The notes under the pieces were generated by a model. That model did not search any database. It was given only the letters and a program-made list of their open reading frames with translations, and had not been told where the DNA came from. Positions 28,076 through 36,566 of a stretch of 64,000 bases of DNA are shown here, in pieces; position 1 is the first letter of the stretch, and the number at the start of each line of letters is the position of its first letter. The translations under genes were made by a program, and so were the position numbers. The stretch comes from Vampirovibrio chlorellavorus (lineage in GTDB: Bacteria > Cyanobacteriota > Vampirovibrionia > Vampirovibrionales > Vampirovibrionaceae): the NCBI GenBank assembly GCA_003149345.1, contig QFWI01000008.1, positions 248,001 to 312,000 on the forward strand, read 5' to 3'.

Positions 28076-28576
28076 AAGCGGATGGTCATCCTTTGATTAA
28101 ATGCTAATATCCGATTTTCAATGCCCAGCGGTGCTTTACGCTCAACGAATCCAGACACGAAAAAGCCTGTTGAAACAACTCTAATTCTTGGCAAACCCGG
28201 TTTTGGGGCTATCAAGCACAGTTTCCACACGAAGCGAGTAGCATACTACCAGAAAAATCATCTACGACCAAAGGCATCGGTAAAGTTTTTTACACAAGCA
28301 AACAGAAGCCAAACCGGCTCATCACCGGCTAAATCCCCGTCAAACGGCCAGCGCCCCCTCGGAATACAATCCACGCTCCCCGCAAGCTCAGGCGTACACA
28401 CTGGCGCCTCAGGCATTCAGGGGATACCCGATGCCCGTAGGGTAAGGTAAACTGAAAAGACCTTTCGGTTTTAAGAATTCATATTTCCGAAATTCGTAAT
28501 GCCGAATGACTGACCAGGAACCGGATTGCTTTTTTCTCTTCTATTTAAACTGGCCTAGAATGCGGAGTTTAGTCGA
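28076..28576. other. Intergenic region, no feature recognised
   Basis: A 501-base gap between divergent genes. A 109-codon plus-strand frame at 28121-28450 lacks a ribosome site, has a random-looking composition and is not called. CCGGCTCATCACCGG near 28313 is a small inverted repeat. Confidence 0.4.
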
Positions 28577-29737
28577 ATGACCTATCAGCCCTGCCCTCGT
28601 TTGAAGCAAATAGCCACCAGCCTGCTGTTGGGCGTTCTCCTGCTTGGGCATGCCCCGCTGGTCAGCCTGTCTTACGCCCAGGAAACGGGTTCCACCGTGC
28701 TGAAGGGAAACGTCATTCAGACCAACAAGCGGAACAACACGCCCACGGTGAACGAGGACGACATCAAGGCCATTCCGCCTGGCAGTACGCTGGATATGGT
28801 CATTTCCACTGCCGTCACCACCGGCGTCAGCGTGGAAGGGGATGAGTTTTTCGGGAAAGTCAGCAAGGATTACACCGTGGACGGCAAGGTGGTCATTCCC
28901 AAAGGCACCATCGTGCATGGGCTGGTGGAAGAGATGGAAGGCCCCAAGCGGGCTGGCCGCAATGGCTACATCAGCACCAAGTTTGATTACATGATTACCC
29001 CGGATGGGCGGGAAATTTCCATTGAGGGCAAGAACACCACCCGGGATTCCAAAGTGAAGGCGGCCGCCAAAGTGGTGGGTCGGGCCTCCGGCTTTACTGC
29101 CGTGGGTGGTATTGCCGGTGCCGTTCTGGTACTCAAGTATGGCGGATTGGCGGCGGTGGCTGCCTCCAACGGGTACGCCTTGGCCGGAGGCGCTGCCGTC
29201 GGTGGAACCATTGGACTGACTGCCGCCATGTTGACCAAAGGCAAAAACGCCATGATTCAACCTGGCGCTGAAATCCGGGTCAAGCTGGCTGAGGATTTAC
29301 ACCTCCCCACCATGAACATGCCAGATGCCTCCGCTGAAAACTACGCCCTGGAAGGTTTAAAAGTAAAAGTGCTGGGGCTTCGCTTTGACAAAGACCCTTT
29401 TGGCGAACCCACAGAAATCAATTTGACGCTGGATGTGACCAATCACACCGAAAATACTTTTTCCACCTTTGAAATCGGGCTGGAGGACGAGTACGGCAAC
29501 CTGTTCTACCCGTCCCCCTTTGGCGATACCGGGATGTGGTTCAGCAAAATCACGCCCAATACGCACGTCACCAGTAACATTACCTTCAACGTAGACAACA
29601 TCAAAACGCCGCACAAACTGGTCTTTTTCAAGCAATACAGCCGGGAGCCGCTGGCCAAAATTGCCTTGACCGACGCCATGGTGACCGATAAAAAAAGCGG
29701 TCGTGCCAAGAAAACGGAACAAGCGGCCAATCATTAG
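28577..29737 (+). CDS. Exported protein with TrbI/VirB10-like beta domain
   Basis: A 386-residue protein with a signal peptide (IATSLLLGVLLLGHAPLVSL, cut near YAQ). The segment IPPGSTLDMVISTAVTTGVS ... DGKVVIPKGTIVHGLVEEME resembles the beta barrel of TrbI/VirB10-type proteins, but the usual inner-membrane anchor is replaced by a cleavable signal. Two Gly/Ala-rich hydrophobic stretches (about 178-218) follow, then a C-terminal immunoglobulin-like region (INLTLDVTNHTENTFSTFEI). Function unknown; an envelope role is inferred. No conjugation genes are nearby. Confidence 0.7.
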   Translation: MTYQPCPRLKQIATSLLLGVLLLGHAPLVSLSYAQETGSTVLKGNVIQTNKRNNTPTVNEDDIKAIPPGSTLDMVISTAVTTGVSVEGDEFFGKVSKDYTVDGKVVIPKGTIVHGLVEEMEGPKRAGRNGYISTKFDYMITPDGREISIEGKNTTRDSKVKAAAKVVGRASGFTAVGGIAGAVLVLKYGGLAAVAASNGYALAGGAAVGGTIGLTAAMLTKGKNAMIQPGAEIRVKLAEDLHLPTMNMPDASAENYALEGLKVKVLGLRFDKDPFGEPTEINLTLDVTNHTENTFSTFEIGLEDEYGNLFYPSPFGDTGMWFSKITPNTHVTSNITFNVDNIKTPHKLVFFKQYSREPLAKIALTDAMVTDKKSGRAKKTEQAANH

Positions 29738-29873
29738 CCTTGAAATCCAGGCACCGGCTTCTGTAAGATAGATAAAGATCAACCACGCCGAACACTGCAA
29801 GCGTTGTTCCCCCTTTGCTTGTAGAACCCGTTGCTTGTAGAAAATGTTTCAGTGTGTAAGATTATTTGAGCAT

Positions 29874-29945
29874 CTTTTGCAAACTCGTCCCTCACTGATT
29901 TTTTATTCACTGAAGAGAGCAGAGCGCTGCAAAAGAATGCAGTCT
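29874..29945 (+). promoter_or_regulatory. Possible rpsB leader hairpin
   Basis: CTTTTGCA at 29874-29881 can pair with TGCAAAAG at 29938-29945, enclosing a region with two TCACTGA copies. It lies about 60 bases before rpsB. In other bacteria ribosomal protein S2 represses its own mRNA through a leader; that this is such an element is inference. Confidence 0.35.
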
Positions 29946-30003
29946 ATTTTGGTATTGTCTGTATCACCCACGTGAAACATTATTGAAGGAGAAAGAACTA
30001 CAT

Positions 30004-30825
30004 ATGCCAGTCGCATCCCTACAAGAGTTGCTGGAAGCCGGCGTCCACTTCGGCCACCAGGTACACCGCTGGAACCCCAAAATGAAACCCTACATCTGGG
30101 GCGAGCGCAACGGTATTTACATCATTGATTTAACCAAAACCAGCCAACTTCTGGATCAGGCCTATGAGTTCATGAAGAAGTCCGCTGCCCAAGGCAAGAA
30201 AATCGTTTTCGTGGGCACCAAGCGCCAGGCATCCGACATCGTGGAAGAAGAATCCACCCGCTGCGGCGCCTACTTCATCAATAAGCGTTGGCTGGGCGGC
30301 ACCCTGACCAACTTTGAAACCATCCGCACCCGTATTAACAAGCTGCGTGAGCTGGAAGAAATGCGTGACAACGGTCACTTCGAGCGCCTGGGCAAAAAAG
30401 AAGTCGCCGTGTTGACCCGCCAGCTAAACAAGCTGGAGCGCTCCCTGGGTGGTATTAAGGAAATGCGCGGCATGCCCGACGTTCTGTTCGTGGTTGACCA
30501 GCGTCGTGAGTCCATTGCCGTTCAGGAAGCCACCAAAATCGGTATTCCCATTGTCAGCATGGTGGACACCAACTGCAGCCCCGACAACATCAAGTATGTC
30601 ATCCCCAGCAACGATGACGCCACCCGCTCCATCCGCCTGATCTGCAAGAAAATGGCCGATGCCATCATCGAAGGCAACGCCAGCCGTGAAGATCACGTGA
30701 ACAGAATGCGCAGCGGTCAAGCTGGCACTGCCGTCAGTGTTGAGGAAATGTCTGGTGAGCAGGCTGCTGACACCGTAAAAGCCGAAGAACGGGAAGTGGT
30801 CGCTGCCGCCAACCAGGAAGGGTAG
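30004..30825 (+). CDS. rpsB: 30S ribosomal protein S2
   Basis: A 273-residue S2 protein starting [20 protein letters not shown], with [19 protein letters not shown] and the later [12 protein letters not shown] and [11 protein letters not shown], all diagnostic. S2 is the last protein added to the 30S subunit head and helps bring in S1. The extra C-terminal tail of about 40 acidic residues is common in cyanobacterial-type S2. Start at 30004 is taken because AAGGAG lies upstream; a longer frame from 29983 reads through this site. It is followed by tsf after 105 bases. Confidence 0.98.
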   Translation: MPVASLQELLEAGVHFGHQVHRWNPKMKPYIWGERNGIYIIDLTKTSQLLDQAYEFMKKSAAQGKKIVFVGTKRQASDIVEEESTRCGAYFINKRWLGGTLTNFETIRTRINKLRELEEMRDNGHFERLGKKEVAVLTRQLNKLERSLGGIKEMRGMPDVLFVVDQRRESIAVQEATKIGIPIVSMVDTNCSPDNIKYVIPSNDDATRSIRLICKKMADAIIEGNASREDHVNRMRSGQAGTAVSVEEMSGEQAADTVKAEEREVVAAANQEG

Positions 30826-30930
30826 GTAAGCCAGGCGCTTCCTGGCGCTTGAAGAAACCGCTTTGACATTTCAATCATCAATTTAAAAATTGATTTTAAT
30901 AATTGATTTTAAAAAAGGAATCAATCCAAA

Positions 30931-31869
30931 ATGGAAATTACAGCATCGCAAGTGAAAGAACTGCGTGAAAAAACCGGGGCTGGCATGATGGATGCCAAAA
31001 AGGCGCTGGTGGAAGCAGGCGGCGATATGGACAAGGCCGCGGAAATTCTGCGGCAAAAAGGGATTGCCACCGCTGAAAAGAAAAGTGGCCGTACCGCTGC
31101 GGAAGGTCAAGTGGCCTCCCTGATTTCAGCCGATGGCAAAACGGGTGCCATGGTGGAAATCAACTGTGAGACCGACTTTGTGGCCAAAGGCGAGGCCTTC
31201 CTGGCCATGGTGGCTGAAGTCAACCAGCAAGTGCTGGAAGACGCACCCGCCTCAGTGGAAGCCCTGTTGTCCCAACCCAGCAAGGCCTTGGCTGGCGGCA
31301 GCGTACAACAGTACGTGACCGAAAAAATCGCCGCCATTCGCGAAAACCTGAGCATTCGCCGCTTTGTGCGTTACCAGCGCGAAGGCCACGGGGCCGTTCA
31401 CTCTTACATTCACACCGGTGGCCGGGTGGGTGTTTTGGTGGAAATCCAGGCCAGCAAAGCTGAAACCGCCGGCACTGAGAGCTTTAAGCAACTGCTGAAA
31501 GACGTGGCCATGCAAATCGCCAGTGCCGCGCCGGAGTTTGTGACCCGTGCCGACATTGATCCGGCGATCGTGGAAGAGGAAACCCGGGTGGAAATGGGCA
31601 AGGAAGACTTGGCCAACAAGCCCGAAGAAATCCGCCGCAAGATTGTGGATGGCCGTGTTTCCAAGATTCTGGGTCAACGCTGCCTGATTGAGCAACCGTT
31701 CGTCAAGGATCCCTCTCAGTCCGTGGATGATGTCATCAAGGCCCGCGCCACTGAACTGGGTGACCCGGAAGTCGCCGTAGTTCGCTTTACCCGGTACGCT
31801 CTGGGCGAAGGCATCGAGAAAAAAGAAACCAACTTTGCCGAGGAAGTGGCAGCCGCCGCCCGCGTGTAA
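30931..31869 (+). CDS. tsf: Elongation factor Ts
   Basis: A 312-residue nucleotide-exchange factor that regenerates EF-Tu-GTP. The N-terminal UBA-like helix region VKELREKTGAGMMDAKKALV, the Asp-Phe motif EINCETDFVAKG and the C-terminal core are in place. The intergenic space before it holds a perfect TTGACA (30863-30868) and two direct AATTGATTTTA copies, so it may have its own promoter in addition to transcription from rpsB. A strong terminator follows. Confidence 0.98.
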   Translation: MEITASQVKELREKTGAGMMDAKKALVEAGGDMDKAAEILRQKGIATAEKKSGRTAAEGQVASLISADGKTGAMVEINCETDFVAKGEAFLAMVAEVNQQVLEDAPASVEALLSQPSKALAGGSVQQYVTEKIAAIRENLSIRRFVRYQREGHGAVHSYIHTGGRVGVLVEIQASKAETAGTESFKQLLKDVAMQIASAAPEFVTRADIDPAIVEEETRVEMGKEDLANKPEEIRRKIVDGRVSKILGQRCLIEQPFVKDPSQSVDDVIKARATELGDPEVAVVRFTRYALGEGIEKKETNFAEEVAAAARV

Positions 31870-31883
31870 AGCCCCTTTTAAAA

Positions 31884-31916
31884 AGCCCCTCCCCATTTCA
31901 GGGAGGGGCTTTTTTC
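31884..31916 (+). terminator. Rho-independent terminator after tsf
   Basis: The stem AGCCCCTCCC / GGGAGGGGCT with a 7-base loop is followed by T6. It separates the rpsB-tsf unit from pyrH. Confidence 0.93.
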
Positions 31917-31977
31917 AAAACAACATTCCTATCCCTATTCCCTTTGTCCCTTTTAAAACCAGCGAGTATAACGCCCT

Positions 31978-32757
31978 ATGACCCTGACCGACATTGAGAC
32001 TTTGACCATGACCCAACCAACCCCTCCCACCCAAGGCATCAAGTACAAGCGTATTCTGCTAAAAATTAGTGGCGAAGCGCTGATGGGCGATCAGGGATTC
32101 GGCATTAAACCGGAAGTCATCAGCCTGGTGGCGGACGAGATCGTGGAAGCGGCTTCTCTCGGTTGCGATGTGGCCGTGGTCGTGGGCGGCGGTAATATTT
32201 TCCGGGGGGTACAGAACTCCACCAAGCTGGGCATGGATCGCGCCGCCGCGGATTATGTAGGCATGTTGGCCACCATCATGAACTCGCTAATCTTGCAGGA
32301 AACGGTGAAATCCAAGGGCATGCAGGTTCGGGTGATGAGCGCCATTGGCATGGATCGCATCGCGGAGCCTTATATTCGCCTCAAAGCGGTTCGTCACCTG
32401 GAAAAAGGCCGAGTGGTCATTTTTGCGGGCGGTACCGGCAACCCCTTCTTCTCCACCGATACCACTTCCGCACTGCGGGCCGCTGAAATTGGCGCTGATG
32501 TCATTATGATGGCCAAAAACGGGGTGGATGGCGTTTATGACAAAGACCCCAAAACCAACCCGGACGCGGTCAAGTTTGACACCCTGACTTACGATGATGT
32601 CCTGATGAAAGACCTGAAGGTCATGGATCAGACCGCAGTCACCTTGTGCAAGGAAACCAAACTGCCCATTCTGGTTTTTGACTTCAACCAGCAAGGAGCC
32701 ATCAGCCAGATTTTGCAAGGCGAAAAAATCGGCACCTACATTGGCGGGACGCACTAG
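31978..32757 (+). CDS. pyrH: UMP kinase
   Basis: A 259-residue amino-acid-kinase-fold enzyme that phosphorylates UMP to UDP. Motifs: [14 protein letters not shown] (ATP site), [20 protein letters not shown] and [14 protein letters not shown] (UMP binding), [15 protein letters not shown]. Start may be 31978 or 32008 ([15 protein letters not shown]); neither has a strong ribosome site and the family core begins just after the second. Normally rpsB-tsf-pyrH-frr are adjacent; here a terminator stands before pyrH and frr does not follow. Confidence 0.95.
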   Translation: MTLTDIETLTMTQPTPPTQGIKYKRILLKISGEALMGDQGFGIKPEVISLVADEIVEAASLGCDVAVVVGGGNIFRGVQNSTKLGMDRAAADYVGMLATIMNSLILQETVKSKGMQVRVMSAIGMDRIAEPYIRLKAVRHLEKGRVVIFAGGTGNPFFSTDTTSALRAAEIGADVIMMAKNGVDGVYDKDPKTNPDAVKFDTLTYDDVLMKDLKVMDQTAVTLCKETKLPILVFDFNQQGAISQILQGEKIGTYIGGTH

Positions 32758-32761
32758 TTCC

Positions 32762-32950
32762 CTATTCCGGGTTCATCTCCAGGTACCTGTCGTAAGCCTT
32801 GCGTCCTTCCTCACGTAAGGCATCCGCGGCCAGGGCTAGTCCTTTGCGCTCATACGCCAAGGCCCACTCAAAAAATCGCTTGGCCTCTAAAAGCTCATCA
32901 GAAAAGAAATTACCACTGTTGTAGGCCAAATCATTGATGTCAACCACCAT
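32762..32950 (-). CDS. Small acidic helical protein, unknown
   Basis: A 62-residue protein (MVVDINDLAYNSGNFFSDEL) that is mostly helical with Ala, Glu and Lys (EWALAYERKGLALAADALRE), similar in style to a TPR-like hairpin. GAGGTG lies 7-8 bases upstream of the ATG and TATATT about 20 bases upstream. It ends only 4 bases from the pyrH stop (convergent). No family is recognised. Confidence 0.6.
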   Translation of the reverse strand: MVVDINDLAYNSGNFFSDELLEAKRFFEWALAYERKGLALAADALREEGRKAYDRYLEMNPE

Positions 32951-33238
32951 GGGCTCAACACCTCGCTAAAACAATATAGAGACGCAATCGCAGCGGAATT
33001 GAAAAACAAGCATCGACACTGTGACTAACTATGGCCAGATGTGTCAATGCTTGTTTTATTTTAGCTCAAGTACAATAATTTGAAAACGCCCTATCCATTA
33101 CCAATCCAAAAGATATAACACCCCACCTCAGCACTGAGCATTTCATACGCATTGATCAATACGAATCTATTAAATGTTTTTATTACGTAAAATCATTTTT
33201 AATTTTTATTTAATCGCGCATGAGAGGAAGAGAATCAT

Positions 33239-33706
33239 ATGTCAGTGAATGGCCCATTAAATAGCAATACGTTTACTTCCCCATTGTTTGAAGTTCTAAA
33301 CAACATCAGAAGAGGAAGTTTTATTGATCAACTGGAAAGTACGCTCCCAGGAACCAGGGATGGCAGAGTGAACAAAGCCGAATCCCAGCAGGCATACGAT
33401 ACACTGTTGGCTCAAGCCGGAGACCAGATTCCACAAGCAATCAAGGACCGTTTTAAGGATGGCCAGGCCTTCGCCGATCAATTCGATCGAATCGATGCCT
33501 TGGGCGTCACCGATGGCTATGTAGATGCGCAGGAATTTTCTGAGTTTCTATCTTCAGAAGGCGATACTTCTACGAGTGGAGCATCGGCGGAGGAGCCCCC
33601 AAAGCCTGAAGCCTCATCGGCGGAGGAGCCCCCAAAGCCTGGACCTGGTAACAGTGGGGGCAATAATCCAGCTAACAAGCCTAAACCTGCCTCGGGTGAT
33701 GACTAA
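33239..33706 (+). CDS. Degenerate EF-hand-like protein with Pro/Glu tail
   Basis: A 155-residue protein. Two loops resemble EF-hands but lack the first and third acidic ligands: PGTRDGRVNKAE (about 37-48) and LGVTDGYVDAQE; both keep the Asp-Gly and final Glu. The tail contains two SSAEEPPKP-like units and ends in a Gly/Asn/Pro-rich segment. No signal peptide is visible. GAGAGGAAGAG precedes the ATG. The gene and especially its 5' flank are much more AT-rich than neighbours, which may mean transfer. A terminator follows. Confidence 0.65.
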   Translation: MSVNGPLNSNTFTSPLFEVLNNIRRGSFIDQLESTLPGTRDGRVNKAESQQAYDTLLAQAGDQIPQAIKDRFKDGQAFADQFDRIDALGVTDGYVDAQEFSEFLSSEGDTSTSGASAEEPPKPEASSAEEPPKPGPGNSGGNNPANKPKPASGDD

Positions 33707-33735
33707 ACACCCTCTCAAGCAGTCTTTAAACAGCC

Positions 33736-33764
33736 AAAAGCCGAGTGCGAACGCTCGGCTTTTT
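33736..33764 (+). terminator. Rho-independent terminator after the EF-hand-like gene
   Basis: AAAAGCCGAG pairs with CTCGGCTTTT around a short loop, with the T tract overlapping the stem end. Confidence 0.87.
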
Positions 33765-33916
33765 AGATGAACGAGATCGCCCCTCTGGATACGCACCGAA
33801 CCCGGCGCTCACCCGCTGCGGATCGATCGAGGTCTAGACGGCTCACTGAGATGGAAAACGCTGGTCATTGAAGCGTGTTAAATTGAAGAATGTTAAAAAG
33901 ACTGGCCTTTCTAACG

Positions 33917-34372
33917 CTAGCCAAAAAACTCGTCCAGCATTTGCTCCCGATAATCCCAGACACGCTCCAGTTGAGAGCGAACCAACAAGGCGGCAAGATC
34001 CCCGCCAAGCCCCCCCGGCAGGGCGTAATGAATGACATCCCGAATCTCCACGCCATTGGAAACCGCCTCCATCAACAGTTTGTGCTGCCACAGGGCAAAC
34101 GGCCCCAGCTTTTGCGTTTCCACAAAGTAAGCCATGGGTTCAACGTGGGTTATTTCAGACACCCAGCGGTACTTCAGCAAGCCAAAGGGCTTCAGTTGAT
34201 AAATCCTGAGCAGACCGGGGTAAATCTCCCGGCACAGCTCATAGCTTTCATCCCGCAAATGAACCCACTCCGGGGTGATTTGCCCCACGTTGGCTGGGTT
34301 GGCGAAAAAGGCCCAGGCCACATCCAGGGGAATGGGCAAGGTCTGGGATCGGATCAGGCAATACACTTTCAT
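33917..34372 (-). CDS. SRPBCC-family protein
   Basis: A 151-residue START/Bet v1-like fold protein: MKVYCLIRSQTLPIPLDVAW then AFFANPANVGQITPEWVHLR, and late DVIHYALPGGLGG, the pattern of the small SRPBCC group (ligand-binding or cyclase-like; related to uncharacterised CDP-paratose epimerase-associated proteins). The start at 34372 is used as it begins at the fold; upstream in-frame sequence to 34501 is unconserved-looking. A plus-strand frame over the same bases is a shadow. The gene is divergent from the protease gene, 148 bases apart. Confidence 0.8.
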   Translation of the reverse strand: MKVYCLIRSQTLPIPLDVAWAFFANPANVGQITPEWVHLRDESYELCREIYPGLLRIYQLKPFGLLKYRWVSEITHVEPMAYFVETQKLGPFALWQHKLLMEAVSNGVEIRDVIHYALPGGLGGDLAALLVRSQLERVWDYREQMLDEFFG

Positions 34373-34508
34373 TTCCCTATTCTGCCGGATCTTCCGGGAA
34401 AGGGCCAGAGGCTTGCCGAAGGCGACTGGCTGGCAAGTCAACTTTTCCAGAATTTTCCAGAATTCCAAAACCTGTGGCAAAAGGCTACCAAGCCAACCCA
34501 AGCGGGCC

Positions 34509-34514
34509 TATAAT
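34509..34514 (+). promoter_or_regulatory. TATAAT box 6 bases before a start codon
   Basis: A perfect -10 hexamer ends at 34514 and the protease ATG is at 34521. Transcription would begin at or next to the ATG, giving a leaderless message. There is no Shine-Dalgarno sequence and no good -35 box. Confidence 0.5.
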
Positions 34515-34520
34515 GGATTT

Positions 34521-35333
34521 ATGGAAAGAACGTATCTGGATCAATGCCTGAAAGACGGTCTGACGGTGCGCTGGCCGGATTCGGCCATGCCCATCCGGGT
34601 GTATGTGGCCCCTTTTCGCTGGTACGAAAAATCCAAGCAAAACGAGTCCTACGCCTATAACCAAATGGTGTTCGACGCCTTTGAGCTATGGAGTAAAGTC
34701 TCCGAGGGCAGAGTGCGCTTCCAACAAGTAGCCCAGCTGGACGGCTCCCAAATCGATGTCAGTTGGCGCCGGGTGGATCGTAAGTCCCTGGGGCATTGCC
34801 AGTACCTGGTTAATCAGCAATCCCTGCTTTATTCGGCGGAAATTAAAATTGGCATTTCCGATGGGCTGGTACACGGGCAATACAATGACATGGATGAGGT
34901 CAAGCACACCATTCTGCACGAAATCGCCCATGCCCTGGGACTCATTGGCCACAGCGACGCGGGCGATGACATTATGTACGTGCCGCATCAATATGGGGTT
35001 ATCAATATTTCCCAACGGGACATTGACACCCTGAAGACCTTGTATAAACTCCCCCCGGCGTTCGATTACCTGGCCGTGGGCCGAAAATTCAAGCTGAAAG
35101 AACCCTTTACCCTGCATCAGGTGCTGGATCATCTGGAAGGCCGTAGTGAAGCGGCAGGTAAAAAAATCGACTTCATTCCCCCACCCCCACCGGAAAACCC
35201 TGCCGTGCTGCAAAGCCAGCACGATATTTTAAGCCACATGGGCAAATTTCACCTGGCCACCCAAAACATCAAGGTCGATCCGGCGCTTAAAAAAATGTTT
35301 ATCGCCAAAAAACACAGCCCCCCGCCCCATTAA
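34521..35333 (+). CDS. Matrixin-like zinc metalloprotease without a signal peptide
   Basis: A 270-residue protein with the zinc motif LHEIAHALGLIGHSD (His133, Glu134, His137, His144) and a Met-turn-like DIMYV at 150-154. The third His is one place later than in the textbook HExxHxxGxxH. The N-terminus (MERTYLDQCLKDGLTVRWPD) shows no signal peptide, pro-domain Cys switch or membrane helix. A C-terminal Pro-rich tail and helical segment follow. A second protease with the same motif spacing is at 60281-61036. Substrate and location are unknown. Confidence 0.8.
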   Translation: MERTYLDQCLKDGLTVRWPDSAMPIRVYVAPFRWYEKSKQNESYAYNQMVFDAFELWSKVSEGRVRFQQVAQLDGSQIDVSWRRVDRKSLGHCQYLVNQQSLLYSAEIKIGISDGLVHGQYNDMDEVKHTILHEIAHALGLIGHSDAGDDIMYVPHQYGVINISQRDIDTLKTLYKLPPAFDYLAVGRKFKLKEPFTLHQVLDHLEGRSEAAGKKIDFIPPPPPENPAVLQSQHDILSHMGKFHLATQNIKVDPALKKMFIAKKHSPPPH

Positions 35334-35435
35334 AAAACATCACATTTCGCAACAAAGCCTTCAGTTATAGGGGAAACTGTCGATTCTGAGATGAGAAGGT
35401 GAACTTCTCCTGGCCCAAAACGGAAAGGCTTGCGC

Positions 35436-35888
35436 ATGACTTTAAAAGCCGGACACCGGGGTAACATTTCTGAATACGCCCTGCTACTGGTCTTGGTGGG
35501 CGGTGTCTCCATCTATGGGCTCCAGACACTGGGGCCTAACCTCAGTGGGAACTTCAAGCAAGTTGACAATGTGGGAACCTTGAGCTTGTTGGCCCCCTTG
35601 AATCAGAAAGGGAGCGCTTCATCAGCAGCCGAAGGGGGAGGGCAACCAACCAACAACATCAACACGCCAATGTCCCCGCCTTCCGTGTTGAGCGATCCAT
35701 TGCCAGTCGTGGGCACAGAGGGGCAGCCGACCACGGTGGTTGCGGGGAGTCGGGGCAACCGTCGTGGGGTTAACCCACCGACCCAAACCACCCCTGATCA
35801 AACACCCCCTGATCAAACCACCCCTTCCGAGCCAAATGATACCACTGAAAATAAAGCCCCCCTAGTCACAACAGCAGATATGAAATAG
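35436..35888 (+). CDS. Flp-like type IVb pilin 1
   Basis: A 150-residue prepilin-like protein. The leader and helix, AGHRGNISEYALLLVLVGGV, follow the Gly-xxx-Glu-Tyr pattern cut by prepilin peptidase, then TLGPNLSGNFKQV. The rest is Ser/Thr/Pro-rich with a repeat (TPDQTPPDQTTP). The ATG at 35436 follows GGAAAGG. It is the first of three pilin genes in tandem; its helix differs from the other two, which are near copies of each other. Tail length exceeds classical Flp pilins (about 50-60 residues). Confidence 0.78.
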   Translation: MTLKAGHRGNISEYALLLVLVGGVSIYGLQTLGPNLSGNFKQVDNVGTLSLLAPLNQKGSASSAAEGGGQPTNNINTPMSPPSVLSDPLPVVGTEGQPTTVVAGSRGNRRGVNPPTQTTPDQTPPDQTTPSEPNDTTENKAPLVTTADMK

Positions 35889-36050
35889 CCCCGGACAGAA
35901 ATACGAATGGAGTCTGGTGACCCACCACATTGAGGCCCGGTTAAACCCCGCAATCGGGATTAGGAGAAAATCAACCGGTAAACGCTCACCAATCCGCAAC
36001 AACATCCTAAAATAAACCAACATTCTAAATTTTACACAGAAAGGTCGCAC

Positions 36051-36437
36051 ATGCCGCACCGTTCCTCACAATCGGGTGTCAGTCTAACCGAATATGGCAT
36101 GGTACTGGCCTGTGTGGCGTGCTTGTGCATCGCAGCGCTGCAAAGTCTGGGCTCTCAAATCAGTGGCAACCTCAATTTTATTACCAAAGAAATCGGCAAA
36201 GTCAGCGGTAATTTGGGCACTTCATCTCCCCCAAGCACCCCGGTCAATCCTCCCAATTTAGATGTGGGGATCAATGGAACGGGTATGAGCCCCTACCCGA
36301 ATGGTGGCATTGCCGGTTCCGTAGCGGGTGTTGACAAGAATAATCCTCCGGGAGGCGTCGACGATACCGTGAGGGTTGGAACTGGCAAGCCTCCGACAGG
36401 AACGAATAACGGGTCTTCTAATCAAGCCCCACCTTAA
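36051..36437 (+). CDS. Flp-like type IVb pilin 2
   Basis: A 128-residue prepilin: SQSGVSLTEYGMVLACVACL with Gly before VSLTE and the Tyr typical of Flp pilins, followed by LGSQISGNLNFI and a Pro/Gly-rich tail containing LDVGINGTGMSPYP. It shares a nearly identical helix and tail motif with pilin 3, including about 78 bases of identical DNA (from 36107). AGAAAGG precedes the ATG. Confidence 0.82.
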   Translation: MPHRSSQSGVSLTEYGMVLACVACLCIAALQSLGSQISGNLNFITKEIGKVSGNLGTSSPPSTPVNPPNLDVGINGTGMSPYPNGGIAGSVAGVDKNNPPGGVDDTVRVGTGKPPTGTNNGSSNQAPP

Positions 36438-36452
36438 TTTGATAACCAGCAA

Positions 36453-36502
36453 CATATATACATATATATATATATGTATATATATATGTATATATGTATA
36501 AT
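36453..36502 (+). repeat. Palindromic AT tract ending in TATAAT before pilin 3
   Basis: About 45 bases alternate AT with occasional C or G, forming an imperfect palindrome (left CATATATACATA, right TATGTATATATG). It ends in a TATAAT hexamer at 36497-36502, 64 bases before the pilin 3 ATG. Such simple repeats change length easily, so spacing and expression could vary; that is inference. Confidence 0.85.
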
Positions 36503-36566
36503 GAACATCCTTGAATTTACCTTCCCCTGTACACCCCCCATTGAGCCCTACAAGAAGGAAAACCGC

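Noticed and set aside
28121-28450. 109-codon plus-strand frame
   Set aside because: Low-complexity composition, no ribosome site, no family.
33890-34513. 207-codon plus-strand frame
   Set aside because: Covers the SRPBCC gene in the opposite sense; the minus-strand protein has a recognisable fold and this does not.
36474-36566. Extended start of pilin 3 translating the AT tract (MYIYMYICIM)
   Set aside because: Simple-repeat translation; the ATG at 36567 has a ribosome site and gives a normal prepilin leader.
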